64,000 bases of DNA from assembly GCA_030998225.1 (NCBI GenBank), contig JAPYXD010000484.1, positions 5,270,001-5,334,000 of the forward strand, in the 5' to 3' direction. The DNA is from Diplolepis rosae. Its lineage: Eukaryota; Arthropoda; Insecta; Hymenoptera; Diplolepididae. Positions 22,136-34,237 of this stretch are shown here, piece after piece. Within the stretch, counting starts at the first letter, position 1. Every line of letters starts with the position of its first letter. The position numbers were made by a program, and so were the translations under genes. The notes under the pieces were generated by a model. The model did not search any database and was not told where the DNA came from. It saw only the letters and a list, made by a program, of their open reading frames with translations.

Positions 22136-24080
22136 TATTATAAAATAATATCTGTTCCTTGAAGATCTACTTTTCAATACTCATTTTTCTCTGTGTTGGT
22201 CTAGGAAAATATAACACGCAAGGAGGATGCAAATTTCAAGTCGTTACGATTCGTCAAGCGGGGTACGCCGATATCGGTCATTGAACATGCGCTCAATTTA
22301 AATTCATCTCTATCCGCAATTTAAATTCATAAATTTCACGCGCTCACCCAAAATAATGTCCATACGTGCCGGCAGCATGCGCTGTCAGGTTAAGTGACCA
22401 TTAGCGCCCTCCCATGATCCCTCTTTCTCGACACTTGCATACGTGACAGAAGGTAATTCATTCAGAAGCGTCATAATTGCGATATCGCATGCATTGCCAT
22501 TGTAGTGAATCAGCGATTGCCACAGCAACTACTATTGCCGCTTAAATTGCAAAACTGCAATTCTAGATTAATCCTTCCCCTCCGCGCCGCGCCGCACAAT
22601 ACTTTCTCGCTGCATCACAACCCTTTTCGCGAGCTGCACTGCACGAATGCACCGAATGAAAGAGAGAAACATGAGCGGAAATATAAATTCACATCCGTTT
22701 CCTAGAGAGTGTTATTATGCCCGACGATGCCTATCGTTTATCATTCGCGGCTCATTTTTGGAACGATCCACGCGACCTGCACTGCCATCTTATTGCATGA
22801 ATGGGAAAACATTATTAATCAAGATTTTTACTCACGGAAAAGTCACTATAAAATGTTTTAAAAACCTTCCAAAGTAAACATAATTCAAGCTTTCTACTGA
22901 ATCGTGGAAGATTTTTGACTTTTAAATAGGAATTTACATAGAGAACATCGTATAGTTTAAATAGGTTCGAATTTATATGTATGGTAACAAAGTTTGACGA
23001 CTTTCACATTGGAAGTTTGAAAATCAAAAGTAATCAAGTTTACCTAGATGACTTTTATTTCTATAAAGGTTGGAATTTTCATTTATATTCAAAATTCAAG
23101 TCCGTTCTTGAAGGGAAAACATTCTCAAATAGATTAAATTTCATTTTAATGCTTATATTAAAAAATAATTGGACAGACAGTTGGTAAAAAATTAGTCAAA
23201 GCGATCATTTTGAATATTCTCCTACTATATTTTTTCAAGTGAACGTATCCAAATTTTAATTGCGAATAAAATTAGCCATCAAGGGTTTTAATCAGAATTT
23301 TCTTTTCTCCATTACTTCATCAAAAAACAAAAAATGGCACACATTTATGGTAGTAAAGTGACATGTTTGATGACATGTCTGCTATTATATTGACCCAAAA
23401 TTCACAGAATTTCTCATTTTTTTGGCATTGGGTCAGTTTTTTTTTCTTTTTTTCTATTAAAATTATCAATGTTATTTATGATAAAAAACGCAAAAAAGAG
23501 AACGCAAAGAAGAAAAAGATTTTGTATATCAGTTTTCCGGACAATTCATTTTATATTGAATTTGCAAGCAAGTCTTTACAGAATTATAAATTATTATAAT
23601 ATCTATATATGTCGTTTAGTCTCGTCGTACGAGTGCAAATGCATCATCGTATTCGTTCAACTTGCGCAGAACGATCAAAAACGTACTCTGGCGCACCGCA
23701 TAAAGCGTAGGTAACACTCATCCGTGCCGCCACATTTTCGCCTACCCTTTCAATTCGAGTTTTTTCTCCTGTTTCTAGTCTTCTTGGGTTCATTTAATTG
23801 GAGGTACAATTTTCCGCGCTTTCATTAAAAAAAACTTGTACGGAGAAAAATGATGTCGAAAAATTGATTCAAAGTTTCAAAGTTGTATATTGAATAATAT
23901 GAAATTGAAATAAACGAAAAGATACTATAAAAGAATAAGTGGTTTTTTTTTGTTAACATGATTTTATTGTAGAACTATTCAAGAATATTTCTGTAAAATT
24001 TCAAGCCGAAATTCCTAAAATTGGAGGAAGTATGCATAGTTTTGTCTAACGCTACGCTCGGCCCTTGTAACCCATACTTG
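22136..24080. other. Unassigned, possibly unique DNA
   Basis: It includes a less AT-rich stretch at 22240-22780 with a TTAAGTGACCATTAGCGCC block resembling 2286-2306. Several 60-80 codon open frames (22505-22877, 22981-23187, 23363-23714) lack recognisable domains or consistent splice context. This is one of the longer segments without recognised repeats, so host regulatory or intronic sequence is possible. Confidence 0.4.
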
Positions 24081-24300
24081 TCACAAAACTTTAAACGCGT
24101 TTTCCCGAAAACCATGTTTTTAAAACGGTGTCCCCAGTTGCAAAAAAAACCACTCGACCGATTGTCCTGAAATTTTTACCAGATATGTAAAACACTTTGG
24201 TCTAGTCCCTGACGTTCTCCTTTTTTCCAATAAAAATTTTTATTAACAATTATTTGTAAAAAAAAAACTTGAAAAAAATCGACTTTTTTTAGTTTTTACG
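24081..24300 (+). repeat. Family Y repeat (CTTTAAACGCGTTTTC)
   Basis: AAAACTTTAAACGCGTTTTC, a GAAAACCA block and a later ACCGATTGTCCTGAAATTT block recur in diverged form near 43995, 44657, 46855 and 62165. This is a dispersed non-coding family. Confidence 0.6.
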
Positions 24301-25009
24301 TTACTGCAAAAAACAAAAAAATTGTTTTCAAAAAACCAAAAATGTCAGGGACGAGTAAACGCAATTACGAAACTAATTTGTTATTCCTTTCTTGTCGTAG
24401 GATCACTTCCTGAGTCTGTATCAGAGACACCGTTCACCTTTGCCCCGAGCGCAGACTCGAATTCGCGCACTTATATTTTTTAACTGGGCCGAAATTTCAC
24501 ACTAGACATTTTTTTACTTCATTGTAGTAATAAAATACTACAAAAATCTAAATTTTGGTGTTTCTGTCAGTTGTAGTTTTTTTTTTTATTCGCGCTCAAA
24601 GAAAAGATAAGATTTTGGCAGTTTACTTATTATTCCCCTCTTAACGGGACTGAGCCAAAAATCGGGCCGGAATTCGAGCTCTCAGGGTACTATAGACATG
24701 CATTTTCTCGGTCAATACTACATGGATTTTGATAATTTTTATTCTTTTATTTTGTTCAGGACATTCTATACTTTCGAAAGGTGTAGCCCTAATCTCAAAT
24801 AAATGCAAAGGGAAACGTAGGCTCGGCTAGGAACGCAAGGTTTGAGATGCTCAACTTTGTGCCCCTACCAATTCCATACCAATGGACCTAATTCAAATTT
24901 TTTTTTAGTTTTTACTCGTTATACTGTCCTCTTCAATTTTTCATATGCTTTTCCTTCTTACTTCAATACTCATGTTACAATCTCGTTTTATTTTCACATT
25001 CTCATCATG
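24301..25009. other. Unassigned
   Basis: Composition changes along the stretch. GGACTGAGCCAAAAATCGGG near 24648 has a loose inverted counterpart near 26865 (TTTTTGGCTCAGTTCC), which hints at another diverged element between them. No gene was recognised. Confidence 0.4.
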
Positions 25010-26175
25010 GATGAGAAGGTATTGGTTTTATGTGAAAAATGACTTTCGAAATTTTCATCAAATCTTTCGGTTTGAGACCCCCTCAGTCAGAAAAAAGGGT
25101 TTTTACGAAAGTGTCTGTCTGTCTGTCTGTAGTAGGTCGTGTGCGGCATAACTCTCGATAGAATTATCAGATTCAATTGAGCTTTGGTACACTTTATCGG
25201 AGCCGAAAAAGTAAGGACAAGTTCGTTAACCAGCCACATCCAATAAAAATTGAGGGGTTGAGCACTACTTTTGTTTTTTTGAAAAAATCAAAAATTTCAA
25301 TACTGGTTTTTGATAGAGCTCATAAATCTCTACAAATTATCCTGATAACATTTTTTGATTAAATCAAAATTAGAAATGTTACAGCATATTCAAATTCGAA
25401 AAAAGTCAATATCAAAATTCCATTTTCCAGTTAAATTATACGAGATACGAAAAAACAGTATGATACAATATTATTTTCTACCTAAAGACCTACAAATGTG
25501 AATTGTAACATTTTTTTATAAGATGCATATTTTTCTTTTTAATTAAAAAAAAACTATTGAAAATCCAAAATTCAATTTTTTAACAATAATATGTGAAATA
25601 CGAAAAAAACGTAAGAATACAAAGTTGTTCGTTTCAAAAAGATATACAAATTTTGTCTCACACAGTTTCTGAAAAAACATATATTTTTCGTTTCAATTCC
25701 AAAAAATACGTTTAAAATTCAAAAATTCCATTTTTTAGACAAAATATGTGAGATACAAAAAAAACGTTTATATGGAAAATTGTTTGCCTAAATGAGGTTT
25801 ACAAATTCTCATTAAGACATTTCGGGACAGGATGTATATTTCATGTTTTGATTTTTAATATTAAAAAAATTCGATTGTTTTCACCAAAATATGTGAGATA
25901 CGAAATAAGCGTTGTTCTGCAAAATCGTTTCCTTAAACAAAGTCTACGATTGTTTTTCCTTATTGAGAGATTTGGAAGAAAATAAATTATTTTAATCATG
26001 TAATTTATTAAAAAGTTACTGAAATGTATACAGAATATCGAGCGCGATCCGCGAGCGCCATGATGAGAATGTGTTCCTTAAGGCTGATAGAGCCTTAAGT
26101 AAATTGAATTTCCTGTTTCACTTAAATTCAAAAAGAAATTGAGTGACTTTGAAAAAATGTGTAATTCACATCATC
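25010..26175 (+). repeat. Family B repeat, near-full copy
   Basis: It starts with ATGAGAAGGTATTGGTTTTA and GTGAAAAATGACTTTCGAAA, then GAGTCAGAAAAAA, (GTCT)n, ATAACTCTCGATAGAATTAT and CTTTGGTACACTTTATCGG. Five or so related ~100-bp AT-rich units follow, each around TATGTGAGATACGAAAAAA. It ends with GGCTGATAGAGCCTTAAGTA. It is collinear with 33085-34215 at high identity. No open frame is conserved. This is the dominant family of the window. Confidence 0.85.
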
Positions 26176-26390
26176 TGTAATATTATTATAAAATTGGTTT
26201 GAGCTTCAGTATCAAATTATAATAAATAAACTTGAATGTATGTGAAGAGCACAAGAACGGAGCGCGAAGCGCGACGATCAAATCGCGCGCCCTAGGCGCG
26301 CTCAAACTTGCGAGCTGCGCGCAATGCGCGCGATGAGAATATGCCCGCGAAGCGGGCAGATTTTTTGTCTCATGTTCCATCAACTAAGTC
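26176..26390. repeat. GC-rich palindromic-word tail
   Basis: Short self-complementary words follow one another (GCGCGAAGCGCG, GCGCGCCCTAGGCGCGC, CGCGCAATGCGCG, CCCGCGAAGCGGG). They appear to be the tail of the family B copy, as similar words occur near 4845-4880 and 18515-18630. The minus-strand 65-codon open frame is a by-product. Confidence 0.7.
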
Positions 26391-27059
26391 TACACACTTA
26401 TTCTGACACTTACCGTTTGTTTTCGAATAAAAGCATATGAGAAAATGTGACGACATATGTTGACTTCAATTTAAACAAAATCAAGTCGATAGCTACAATA
26501 CATCACGATAAATAGGGACAAGTTGCACAGAAAACGGGAGTTTCAGGAGAGAGTTTTTTCGTCAAGTCGACAGAACAAGAATTCTGCCTACCGCGCGCCG
26601 CTAGCTACACGGAGCTGATTTCCTCTTTCCCTTACCATTTCTCACCTTTCCTGGCGAAATTTTCTTTTGTCCGTATTTTGTATTTTGTGCCAAATATGGA
26701 GTAGGGCTTCACTAGACTCGCTCGCCAGACTCGCGCACCAGACCTGATTTCGTTTAATTCTTCTAACCGCTTCCTGTGGTCCAATTTTAATTTTGAATAC
26801 ACCATTGTGTTCTGAATTTAATGTAGTTTCATTTTACATGGGAATTAAAAATACATATTTAAGGTCAATTTTTGGCTCAGTTCCCTGAATGATCTTCCTT
26901 AAGCCAGAAAGCATAAGGCATTGATCCCTTCTACAATGAAGACGTGGGCATTTTAGTAATCAGTTCTGTACCATAAACGACTTTTGAATGCATGATTGTA
27001 CTAGAATTTTTGTTTAATTTTACCCACATTTAAATAAAATGAATAAATAACATTTTTTT
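26391..27059. other. Unassigned
   Basis: No gene or element boundary was recognised. Confidence 0.45.
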
Positions 27060-27215
27060 ATAGAAAAAAAAAGAATTATATCGACTCTTAATGAACTTAA
27101 TTTTTATGGATCCTAAAGCCCATTAACTATTACAAATATTATTTTTCCATACGAAAAGGTATTACGTTTACACATACGAGGTGCTCATATAAATGACGCA
27201 CAATTATAATAGTTA
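27060..27215 (-). repeat. Diverged repeat, inverted match to 16775-16990
   Basis: It shares CTATTACAAATATTATTTTT, ACGTTTACACATAC and CTCATAT blocks with the reverse complement of 16775-16990. Confidence 0.6.
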
Positions 27216-27485
27216 CTTATAGTATAAATAAAATCCCTAACACCAGAGGTGTTTGAAGTTAATAATCCTATTTACCTAATCATACGCATAGAAGCAGTTA
27301 ACGCTAACCGTTCGTCTGATACGCTAATTGGAATTCAAAAGAGATATCCATCGCGTTAAAAGCTATTGTTCAAATCACATTACAAAACACACGAGTATTA
27401 CCAAACATTTGCGCTACTTGACATTGTAAAATCAAGTCATCGTCATTCGGGACTCAGTACTGAACTGCTGTACCAAACAATTGTA

Positions 27486-27947
27486 CACTGTAAAAAATTT
27501 GGGTAAATTTTCCTACTATGTATTAGGAAATTTTTCCTAAATCCTTAGGAAGCATAGATTTTCGTACAGAAAGTGGAAATATTTCATAGATTTGAGGAAA
27601 ATTGACCAAATTTTCGGACTTATTTCCGAACTATTAGGAAATATTTCAAAAAGGTGAGAACATTTCACAAATCTCCTGAGTTGCAGGAAATTTTTCCAAT
27701 GAAAAGCAGAAATTATTCCATAAAAACGGAAATTTGTTCACTTTTTTTGGATCTTTTTCCACTTAAATTATGAAATATATCAATTTTTCCTAATAAACTG
27801 GATATTTCTCCGACCAAACAATAGGAACTATTTCCAGCTCTATGTAGGAAATATTTCCAACTATACCTTTGGAAAAATTTACGACCCATTTGTATTTTAA
27901 GCTGTCCGACGATTTTCGGAAAAATTTCCGAAAAATTTTTTACAGTG
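27486..27947. mobile_element. MITE, CACTGTAAAAAATTT ends, GGAAATATTTCC words
   Basis: A 462-bp element with perfect inverted ends CACTGTAAAAAATTT / AAATTTTTTACAGTG. The left flank is TA and the right flank is TG, so the target duplication is not clean. The interior is made almost entirely of variants of the palindromic word GGAAATATTTCC. It has no coding capacity. Confidence 0.85.
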
Positions 27948-28946
27948 TGCTCTTTAAAATTTCTTGGAGTGGAATTTTGATTTTGATGGGATATAACATT
28001 TTATTAGAGTGGAATTTCACTCTCGTAGAGTCAAAAGTAAGCCACTTCACATTGAAGGGGCTCACTTAGGACTCCAAAAGAACGAAATTTCACTTCAAGA
28101 AGTTTAGAGAGTAATGGTTCGTTTCACAAAGGCATCGAACATTTTACGTTACATATGCCTTGCTTTCACTTCTATTTTATGTTTTACGTAATACAGGACT
28201 TCTACAGTTTCATTGAAAATTTTATGAATACAACACGTAAAGAATGTGAATCAAGAGAATAGGATTGAATATTGTGAAGTGTTGTAAAAAAAATGTACAT
28301 TAGGCTTTTTCCGACTAGCTTCTAAACGAACTAAAGAGAGTGTTATGCCGCTTCGAAATGATAATTGAATCCCAGCTAATTTCCAGTAAATTCTAGTAAA
28401 TACTTTTTTAGATCGAGCCAAATGTAAGTTCCTTTTACAACACTTTTTAGTAATCAATCCTGTTTTCCTTATCTGTATTTTTCTGCGTGAACATAACTAC
28501 ATATAAATTTTAAAAAACAACTACATAGTTTTTTGTTAATAACTGCAACTGTATATGGCTTAGAGTTCTAACTATTTAATACAAGTTTACGTATTATGTG
28601 TACAACTTTACTTCTGCCGTTTTTAGATAGATGGCTACAGCGGTAAGTGCTGGTCGAAATAGGCAGATTAAAAATGCCACACAGTAAGCTTGGATGTTTG
28701 TCAACATCAGGACTGTGGAGAGAAAATCCGGGTCTGGGGGGGGGGGGGCATTCATCGGGCCCTCCCACCTCTTTCTGCTTTTTTGAAAGCCTTGTTCTTA
28801 TTTCAAAACTCCTTGACCTCTAAGTTATACTTGCATAGTACGCTAACCGCAAAATTTTCAGGGTAAACAGCGTTCCGCCCCCCCCCCCCCCTCCCAAAAA
28901 AAATACGGGCACGGGGGGAATTACTCCCTCTCCTCTCCGCGGGCCT
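27948..28946. other. Unassigned, with G- and C-homopolymer runs
   Basis: A G run at about 28736-28748 and a C run at about 28877-28890 face each other across ~130 bp and could pair. Otherwise there are only short open frames without recognisable features. Confidence 0.5.
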
Positions 28947-30125
28947 GGTCAACGTAACGATAGCACCACATTAGTGAATTTGTGTTTGCATCATAAATTT
29001 ATTCTCGATCGAAGATGTCAGTTTTCGAGCCAAATTCTCGTCATTTGCAGGAAGTTTTAGTTTAGTGCTTTCATTTGAAGAAAACTACAGCTGAGGTTTA
29101 TCGAATGCTCTCAAGTACTTACGGTGAGGTTGCTCTTAGTGAAAGAACGTGTCATGAGTGGTTTCAATGCTTCAAGAGCGGTGATTTTGATGTCGATGAC
29201 CGGCATGGCGTTGGAAAATAGAACATTTTTAAAGATTCTGCATTGGAGGCATTACTTGCTGAAGACTCGTGCCAAACGCAAGAAGAATTGGCAGACTCAT
29301 TGGGAGTGACTCAACAAGCCATTTCGAAACACCTCTAAGCCATGGGAATGATTCAGAAGCAAGGAAATTGGGTTCCGTACGAGTTGAAGCCAAGAGATGT
29401 TGAACGGCGTTTCTTTGGTTGTGAACATCTGCTCCAAAGACAGAATCGAAAGGGATTTTTACATCACATTGTGAACAGTGACGAAAAATTAGTCCACCAC
29501 GATAATTTCAAGGGCAGAAAATAATGGAGAATGCCCGGAAATGCTTCCACGTCGACGGCCAGGCCGAGTATTCACGGTGCCAAGGTTATGCTCTGCATTT
29601 GGAGGGACTAGCTCGGTGTGGTGTATTATAAGCTGTTGAAACCGAGTGAAACCCTCATAGGGGATCGGTATCGAACGCAATTGATGCGTTTAAGCCAAGC
29701 ATTGAAGGAGAAACGGCCACAATAGCAAGAGAGACATGACAAAGTTATCTTCCAGCATGAAAATGCTCGGCCACTTGTCGCAAGACCGGTCATCAAGAAC
29801 GCTGAAATGGGAAGTCTTACCCCACCTGCCGTACTCTCCAGACGTTGCTCCTTCCGACTACCATTTGTTTTGATCGATGGCACGTGGCCTGGCTCATCAG
29901 CATTTCCTCTCTTATGAAGAAGTCAAAAAATGGATGGATTCGTGTATCGCCTCAAAAGACGCATCGTTTTTTCGAGATGGTATCGGACAATTGCCAGAAA
30001 GATGAAAAAAAGTAGTGGCTAGCGACGGACAATACTTTGAATTATAAATAGGCAATCACTTTTTAAGAATAAAGCCTCAACTTTTCGGAAAAAACGGCGG
30101 ATGTAAAGTTGTAGGCCTAATACTT
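28947..30125 (+). mobile_element. Decayed mariner, 5-prime end missing
   Basis: It contains a degenerate transposase (29015-30047) and a 3-prime region ending with GAAAAAACGGCGGATG and TTGTAGGCCTAATAC. That end resembles the TCCGCCGTTTTTT terminal repeat of the deleted mariner at 46287-46835. No matching inverted end was found upstream of the start codon, so the left end is truncated near 28947. Confidence 0.75.
29015..30047 (+). pseudogene. Mariner transposase pseudogene
   Basis: From ATG at 29015 the frame reads SVFEPNSRHLQEVL, then stops at 29063, and recovers as ALSERTCHEWFQ..SGDF (N-terminal helix-turn-helix), EALLAEDSCQTQEELADSLG (second HTH) and WVPYELKPRDVERRFFGCEH. Further stops include TAA 29336-29338 and the stop ending at 29524, and a frameshift lies near 29790. 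The first catalytic Asp survives (NSDEKLVHHDN). The second Asp is replaced by Glu (QHENARP). The third is visible in the shifted frame (SPDVAPSDYHLF). The expected length is about 345 codons. This is an inactive cut-and-paste transposase. Confidence 0.88.
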
Positions 30126-30216
30126 TTCAGTGAAAGATAACATTTTTAAATCCAATTATGATTGTTACCCCTCTATTGTATTAGATATTTCATTTGTAAA
30201 AAGAATAACTATGGAA

Positions 30217-30345
30217 TTTACAGCTTTGAATGTTCATTAAACGATGGAAAATATTCTTTTTCAAAATGAAATGATTGGCTTTTGCTCCAGTAAATTAAAA
30301 AGTAGCGTATTTCCTCGTCCAATAAACGTTTAGAACTGTGAGTAT
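30217..30345. repeat. Degenerate MITE, relative of 39118-39323
   Basis: The left block TTTGAATGTTCATTAAACGATG and right block CCAATAAACGTTTAGAACTGTG are inverted and resemble the ends of the better copy at 39118-39323. Confidence 0.5.
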
Positions 30346-32222
30346 ATTGATTTGAAAACATTATTAAAGATCTTAGGAATCAGTGGTAAATTAGTGTCAT
30401 CTTTCACACTCTATAAATCTGGATCAGTAAAATTCACCGCTAAATAATGCATATACACTATTTTGAAGTGAATTTTACTGATTTAGTTTTTTAGCATGTG
30501 AAAATACTTAGGGAAGAGTGGCCATCAATGGGTCGCTGTGAACAATAAGTCTTTTTATTTATGTGTAAAACGGGTAAAAGAAATTTGCTTCGAACCACAG
30601 GATTAAGAAACATTCATAGAAACATTCAATATTGTATATTATGTTTATACATGTAGATTATTTTGAACATTTTTTTATAATACCATGAGAGATAATTATT
30701 TTAAGACATGCAAAAGAAAATATAGTGTTGGAACTATTCAACAATGTTTCAGAAGGCGCGATCCACTGTTGCCAAGTTATGTTGTAAAAAACTATTAATT
30801 ACATGAGTGAATTATTTAATTGATCCAATTAATTCTAAAAAATCCTGCCTTTTATACTTGCACTATTTAATTTAGTTCATTTCGCTATTTTATCATTAAG
30901 TTCAACCTTAATATTGAAACATAAAATTTCCCAAATTATATCAAATTTAGGCATAATTACGAGTTTTAAATTTACCCAAGTCACTGATAGCCACTCTTAC
31001 CTATTTGGGGGGAAATTTATGAAATGTCAAAAAAATGGAAGTTTATCAAAGCACATTTACCGAGACCCTGTTAGCTCGGATTCCGCTGGATTCCGCTTTA
31101 AACTGTAGGTACCGTGAAAAGAGTTTAGTGACCTCTCATGGGAGGAGCTTCATGTCATAACATGGAGGGGCATAACGTGGAGGGTCACTGGACGACATTG
31201 ATAAGACTCTAAATAGGTTAGCGGTCATCTTGCGAAAGGGCGTCATGTCGAGATGCCGATCGTTAGAAGACAACTCGTTGATTTCTAATATAAAACAATA
31301 AAATAACGACGAATTTTATTTTATCTCTGTGTGATAAGAGAATATTTTTAATGAAGAAACTGAGCGAATGGTTGCTTTGACTAACTTTTTTTTGACCGTC
31401 TGTCTAATTTTTCATCAAATAAAAATGCACTGTTAATAACTATGTTTAGAAAGAGCAAAATTTCTGAGAAAGAAAGTATTTTTTACCCACGAGTACAGTT
31501 AATAGTGTGAAAAACTCCAATTAAAAGAGCCAGAAGTGCATCAATCATGGAACAAAGTAAACGGATTTTTAAACTATTATCTCGATGGCACAACTTAAAC
31601 CTTTGAAATTTTGATCTATCAATATTCAGTGATCAAAAGTTAAACTTAAGAAATCAGTTTCTCAAGGTCTTCAAATTAGTTTGCATTAAGTTTAAATGCT
31701 TCGAACTTCACTAATCAAATTGTTCATTTGAGTCTCTAATTAAAGAGAGCGCTTATCAAGACGAATAAAAAAGTTAAAACTGTAGTTTTCAGGGTAAAAT
31801 TCTGTTTAGATTCTTATCACACGAGAGAGAACCATAGCGAAAATCTTGGATTCTAATTCCATCCAAGACGATCATAGCTATTCTGAGCCATCTCAAAATC
31901 TGTTTCCAAACTATTCGGTATCATTCAGAAGCAACGTAAAAAATGTTAAACCTCCTTCGATAAAATAAGGCACTTAACAGTATTTCTGGATATACTCGTA
32001 GGCGAGTGCCTGTCAAGTAATTCGAAGGAGTGCTCACGCAAAAATCTATTTACTGACTAGCCGCAACAGGGTTTCTCGATAGTAACTCTGTGAAAATTCA
32101 ATTTACATTTACAACATCATAAAATTGACTGTAGTAATAGTACTAAGTCGTGAGAAATAAATTCAAATGTTCGCAAAGAATAGATCAAAGTGAGTGAGAT
32201 GCGCGAGGTCCAAATACTACAT
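30346..32222. other. Largely unassigned DNA
   Basis: A small palindromic segment lies at 30405-30490 (AATCTGGATCAGTAAAATTCAC with inverted GTGAATTTTACTGATTTAG), akin to the CAGTCAAATT element at 32889. The stretch at 31090-31270 is less AT-rich. A 64-codon open frame (30914-31108) has no recognisable domain. It may be unique genomic DNA. Confidence 0.45.
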
Positions 32223-32863
32223 CACTGTGAAAAAAATGCTATTGAATCAATAGCATTTCTTTCCAAAAGCATGTATATCACGGATTCAAATCAATATGCT
32301 ATAAAATTAGTAACATATTTATTGGTTCTTTTGTAGTGTATTTTTATGAATTGAGGAGTTATATTCAATAAGGCGACAGGCGCTCGAAAACCTGTAAAAG
32401 TATTGTCCGCCTCGTGATGTCATAGTCAAAAATTGAAAATCGAAATTCGAAAAAACCAAAGACATGGTTTTATAGCTCGTGAAAAATGAATGTTAGTTTC
32501 CTCTTACAGTTTTTTTTATAACATTTCAAATTTTCGAGTAAATTAATAAAAAGTGTGTTGGTTTTAAAGCATAGAAACCATGTTTTATTTCAATCCACTC
32601 GCCTCGAAAAATTCATTAATTAACGGATTGCGAAATTTTTTTTGCGTTCTACTCGTGAATCTCTGGCGGAGATTGAATGCGATGAAAATGAGCGTCAAAA
32701 CCTAATTCACATTTGCGAATTTGACTATGACATCACGAGGCGGACAATACTTTTACAGGTTTTTCCGAGCGCCTGTCGCCTTATTGAATATAACTCCTCA
32801 ATTCATAGTATACATGATTTTGGAAAGAAATGCTTTTGATTCAATAGCATTTTTTTCTCAGTG
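32223..32863. mobile_element. 641-bp foldback MITE, CACTGTGAAAAAAATGC ends
   Basis: The ends are inverted over about 45 bp (GAATCAATAGCATTTCTTTCC and its complement). The arms continue with AATTGAGGAGTTATATTCAA, AAGGCGACAGGCGCTCG and TTTTACAGG...GTCCGCCTCGTGATGTCATAG, all mirrored at 32719-32805. The left arm has about 65 extra bases. The core (32440-32715) is unpaired. TA follows the right end and is also the TA that begins the mariner at 32866. The 65-codon open frame at 32642-32839 is not conserved in the left arm. Confidence 0.88.
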
Positions 32864-32888
32864 TAGGTAGTTCAATAAGTCCGTACTC

Positions 32889-33075
32889 TCTAAATCTGAA
32901 TCAGTCAAATTTTCACTGATTCATGAGTGAAAAAATATTTTTCACTGTTAAATCAGTTAATTTTCACTGATTCACCAGTGAACAAAATATTTTTCACTGT
33001 CAAATCAGTCAATTTTCACTGAAAGAATCAGTCAAATTTCACTGATAATCAGTAGATTTTGACTGATTCAAATTT
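32889..33075. mobile_element. Word MITE (CAGTGAAAA), nested
   Basis: It is bounded by TCTAAATCTGAATCAGTCAAA and an inverted TTTTGACTGATTCAAATTTA. It consists of reiterated TTTTCACTGA/TCAGTCAA words. A 65-bp relative lies at 39950-40014. Confidence 0.7.
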
Positions 33076-33084
33076 ATATGAAAA

Positions 33085-34215
33085 TATGAAAAATGACTTT
33101 CGAAAGTTTCATCAAATCTTTACGTTTTGAGACCCCTGAGTCAGAAAAAACGGTTTTTACGAAAGTGTCTGTCTGTCTGTCTGTCTGTAGGTCGTGTGCG
33201 GCATAACTCTCGATAGAATTATCAGATTGAATTAAGCTTTGGTACACTTTATCGGAGCCGAAAAAGTAAGGACAAGTTCGTTACCTAGCCACATCCAATC
33301 AAAATTGAGGGATTGAGCACTACTTTTGTTTTTTTTAAAATAACTTTTTAAAAAAATCAAAAATTTCAATAATGGTTTTTGATAGTGCTCATAAATCTCT
33401 ACCAATTATCCTGATAATATTTTTTGATTGAATCAAAATTAGAAATGTTACAGCATATTCAAATTCGAAAAAAGTCAATATCAAAATTCCATTTTCCAGT
33501 TAAATTATACGAGATACGAAAAAACGTTACGATACAATATTATTTTCTACATAAAGACCTACAAATTTGAATTGTAACATTTTTTCATAAGATCATATTT
33601 TTCTTTTTAATTTAAAAAAAACTATTGAAAATCCAAAATTCAATTTTTTTAACAATAATATGTGAAATACGAAAGAAACGTAAGAATACAAAGTTGTTCG
33701 TTTTAAAAAGATCTACAAATTTTGTCTCACACAGTTCACTGAAAAAGCATATATTTTTCGTTTCAATTCTAAAAAATACGATTAAAATTCAAAAATTCCA
33801 TTTTTTAGACAAAATATGTGAGATACAAAAAAAACGTTTATATGGAAAATTGTTTGCCTAAATGAGGTTTACAAATTTTCATTAAGACATTTCGGGACAG
33901 GATGTATATTTTATGTTTTGATTTTTAATATTAAAAAAATTCGATTTTTTTCACCAAAATATGTGAGATACGAAATAAGCGTTGTTCTGCAAAATCGTTT
34001 CCTTAAATAAAATCTACGATTGTTTTTTTTTTTTCGAGAGATTTGGAAGAAAATAAATTATTTTAACCATGTAATTTATTAAAAAGTTACTGAAATGTAT
34101 ACAGAAAATCGAGCGCGAAGCGCGAGCGTCATGTTGAGAATGTGTTCCTTAAGGCTGATAGAGCCTTAAGTAAATTGAATTTCCTATTTCACTTAAATTC
34201 AAAAAGAAATTGAGT
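33085..34215 (+). repeat. Family B repeat, near-full copy
   Basis: Collinear with 25010-26175 from GAAAAATGACTTTCGAAA to GGCTGATAGAGCCTTAAGTA, with mostly single-base differences and a few indels. The pair therefore looks comparatively young. The open frame at 33625-33861 is a reading through the AT-rich units. Confidence 0.85.
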
Positions 34216-34237
34216 AGGCACGCTCAAACTTGCGAGC

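Noticed and set aside
22505..22877. Overlapping 66- and 76-codon ORFs in a less AT-rich stretch
   Set aside because: No domain, no splice context, and the two frames overlap.
32642..32839. 65-codon ORF with HICEFDYDITRRTILLQVF
   Set aside because: It is partly the right arm of a foldback element; the mirrored arm does not keep it, and the start is in the unpaired core.
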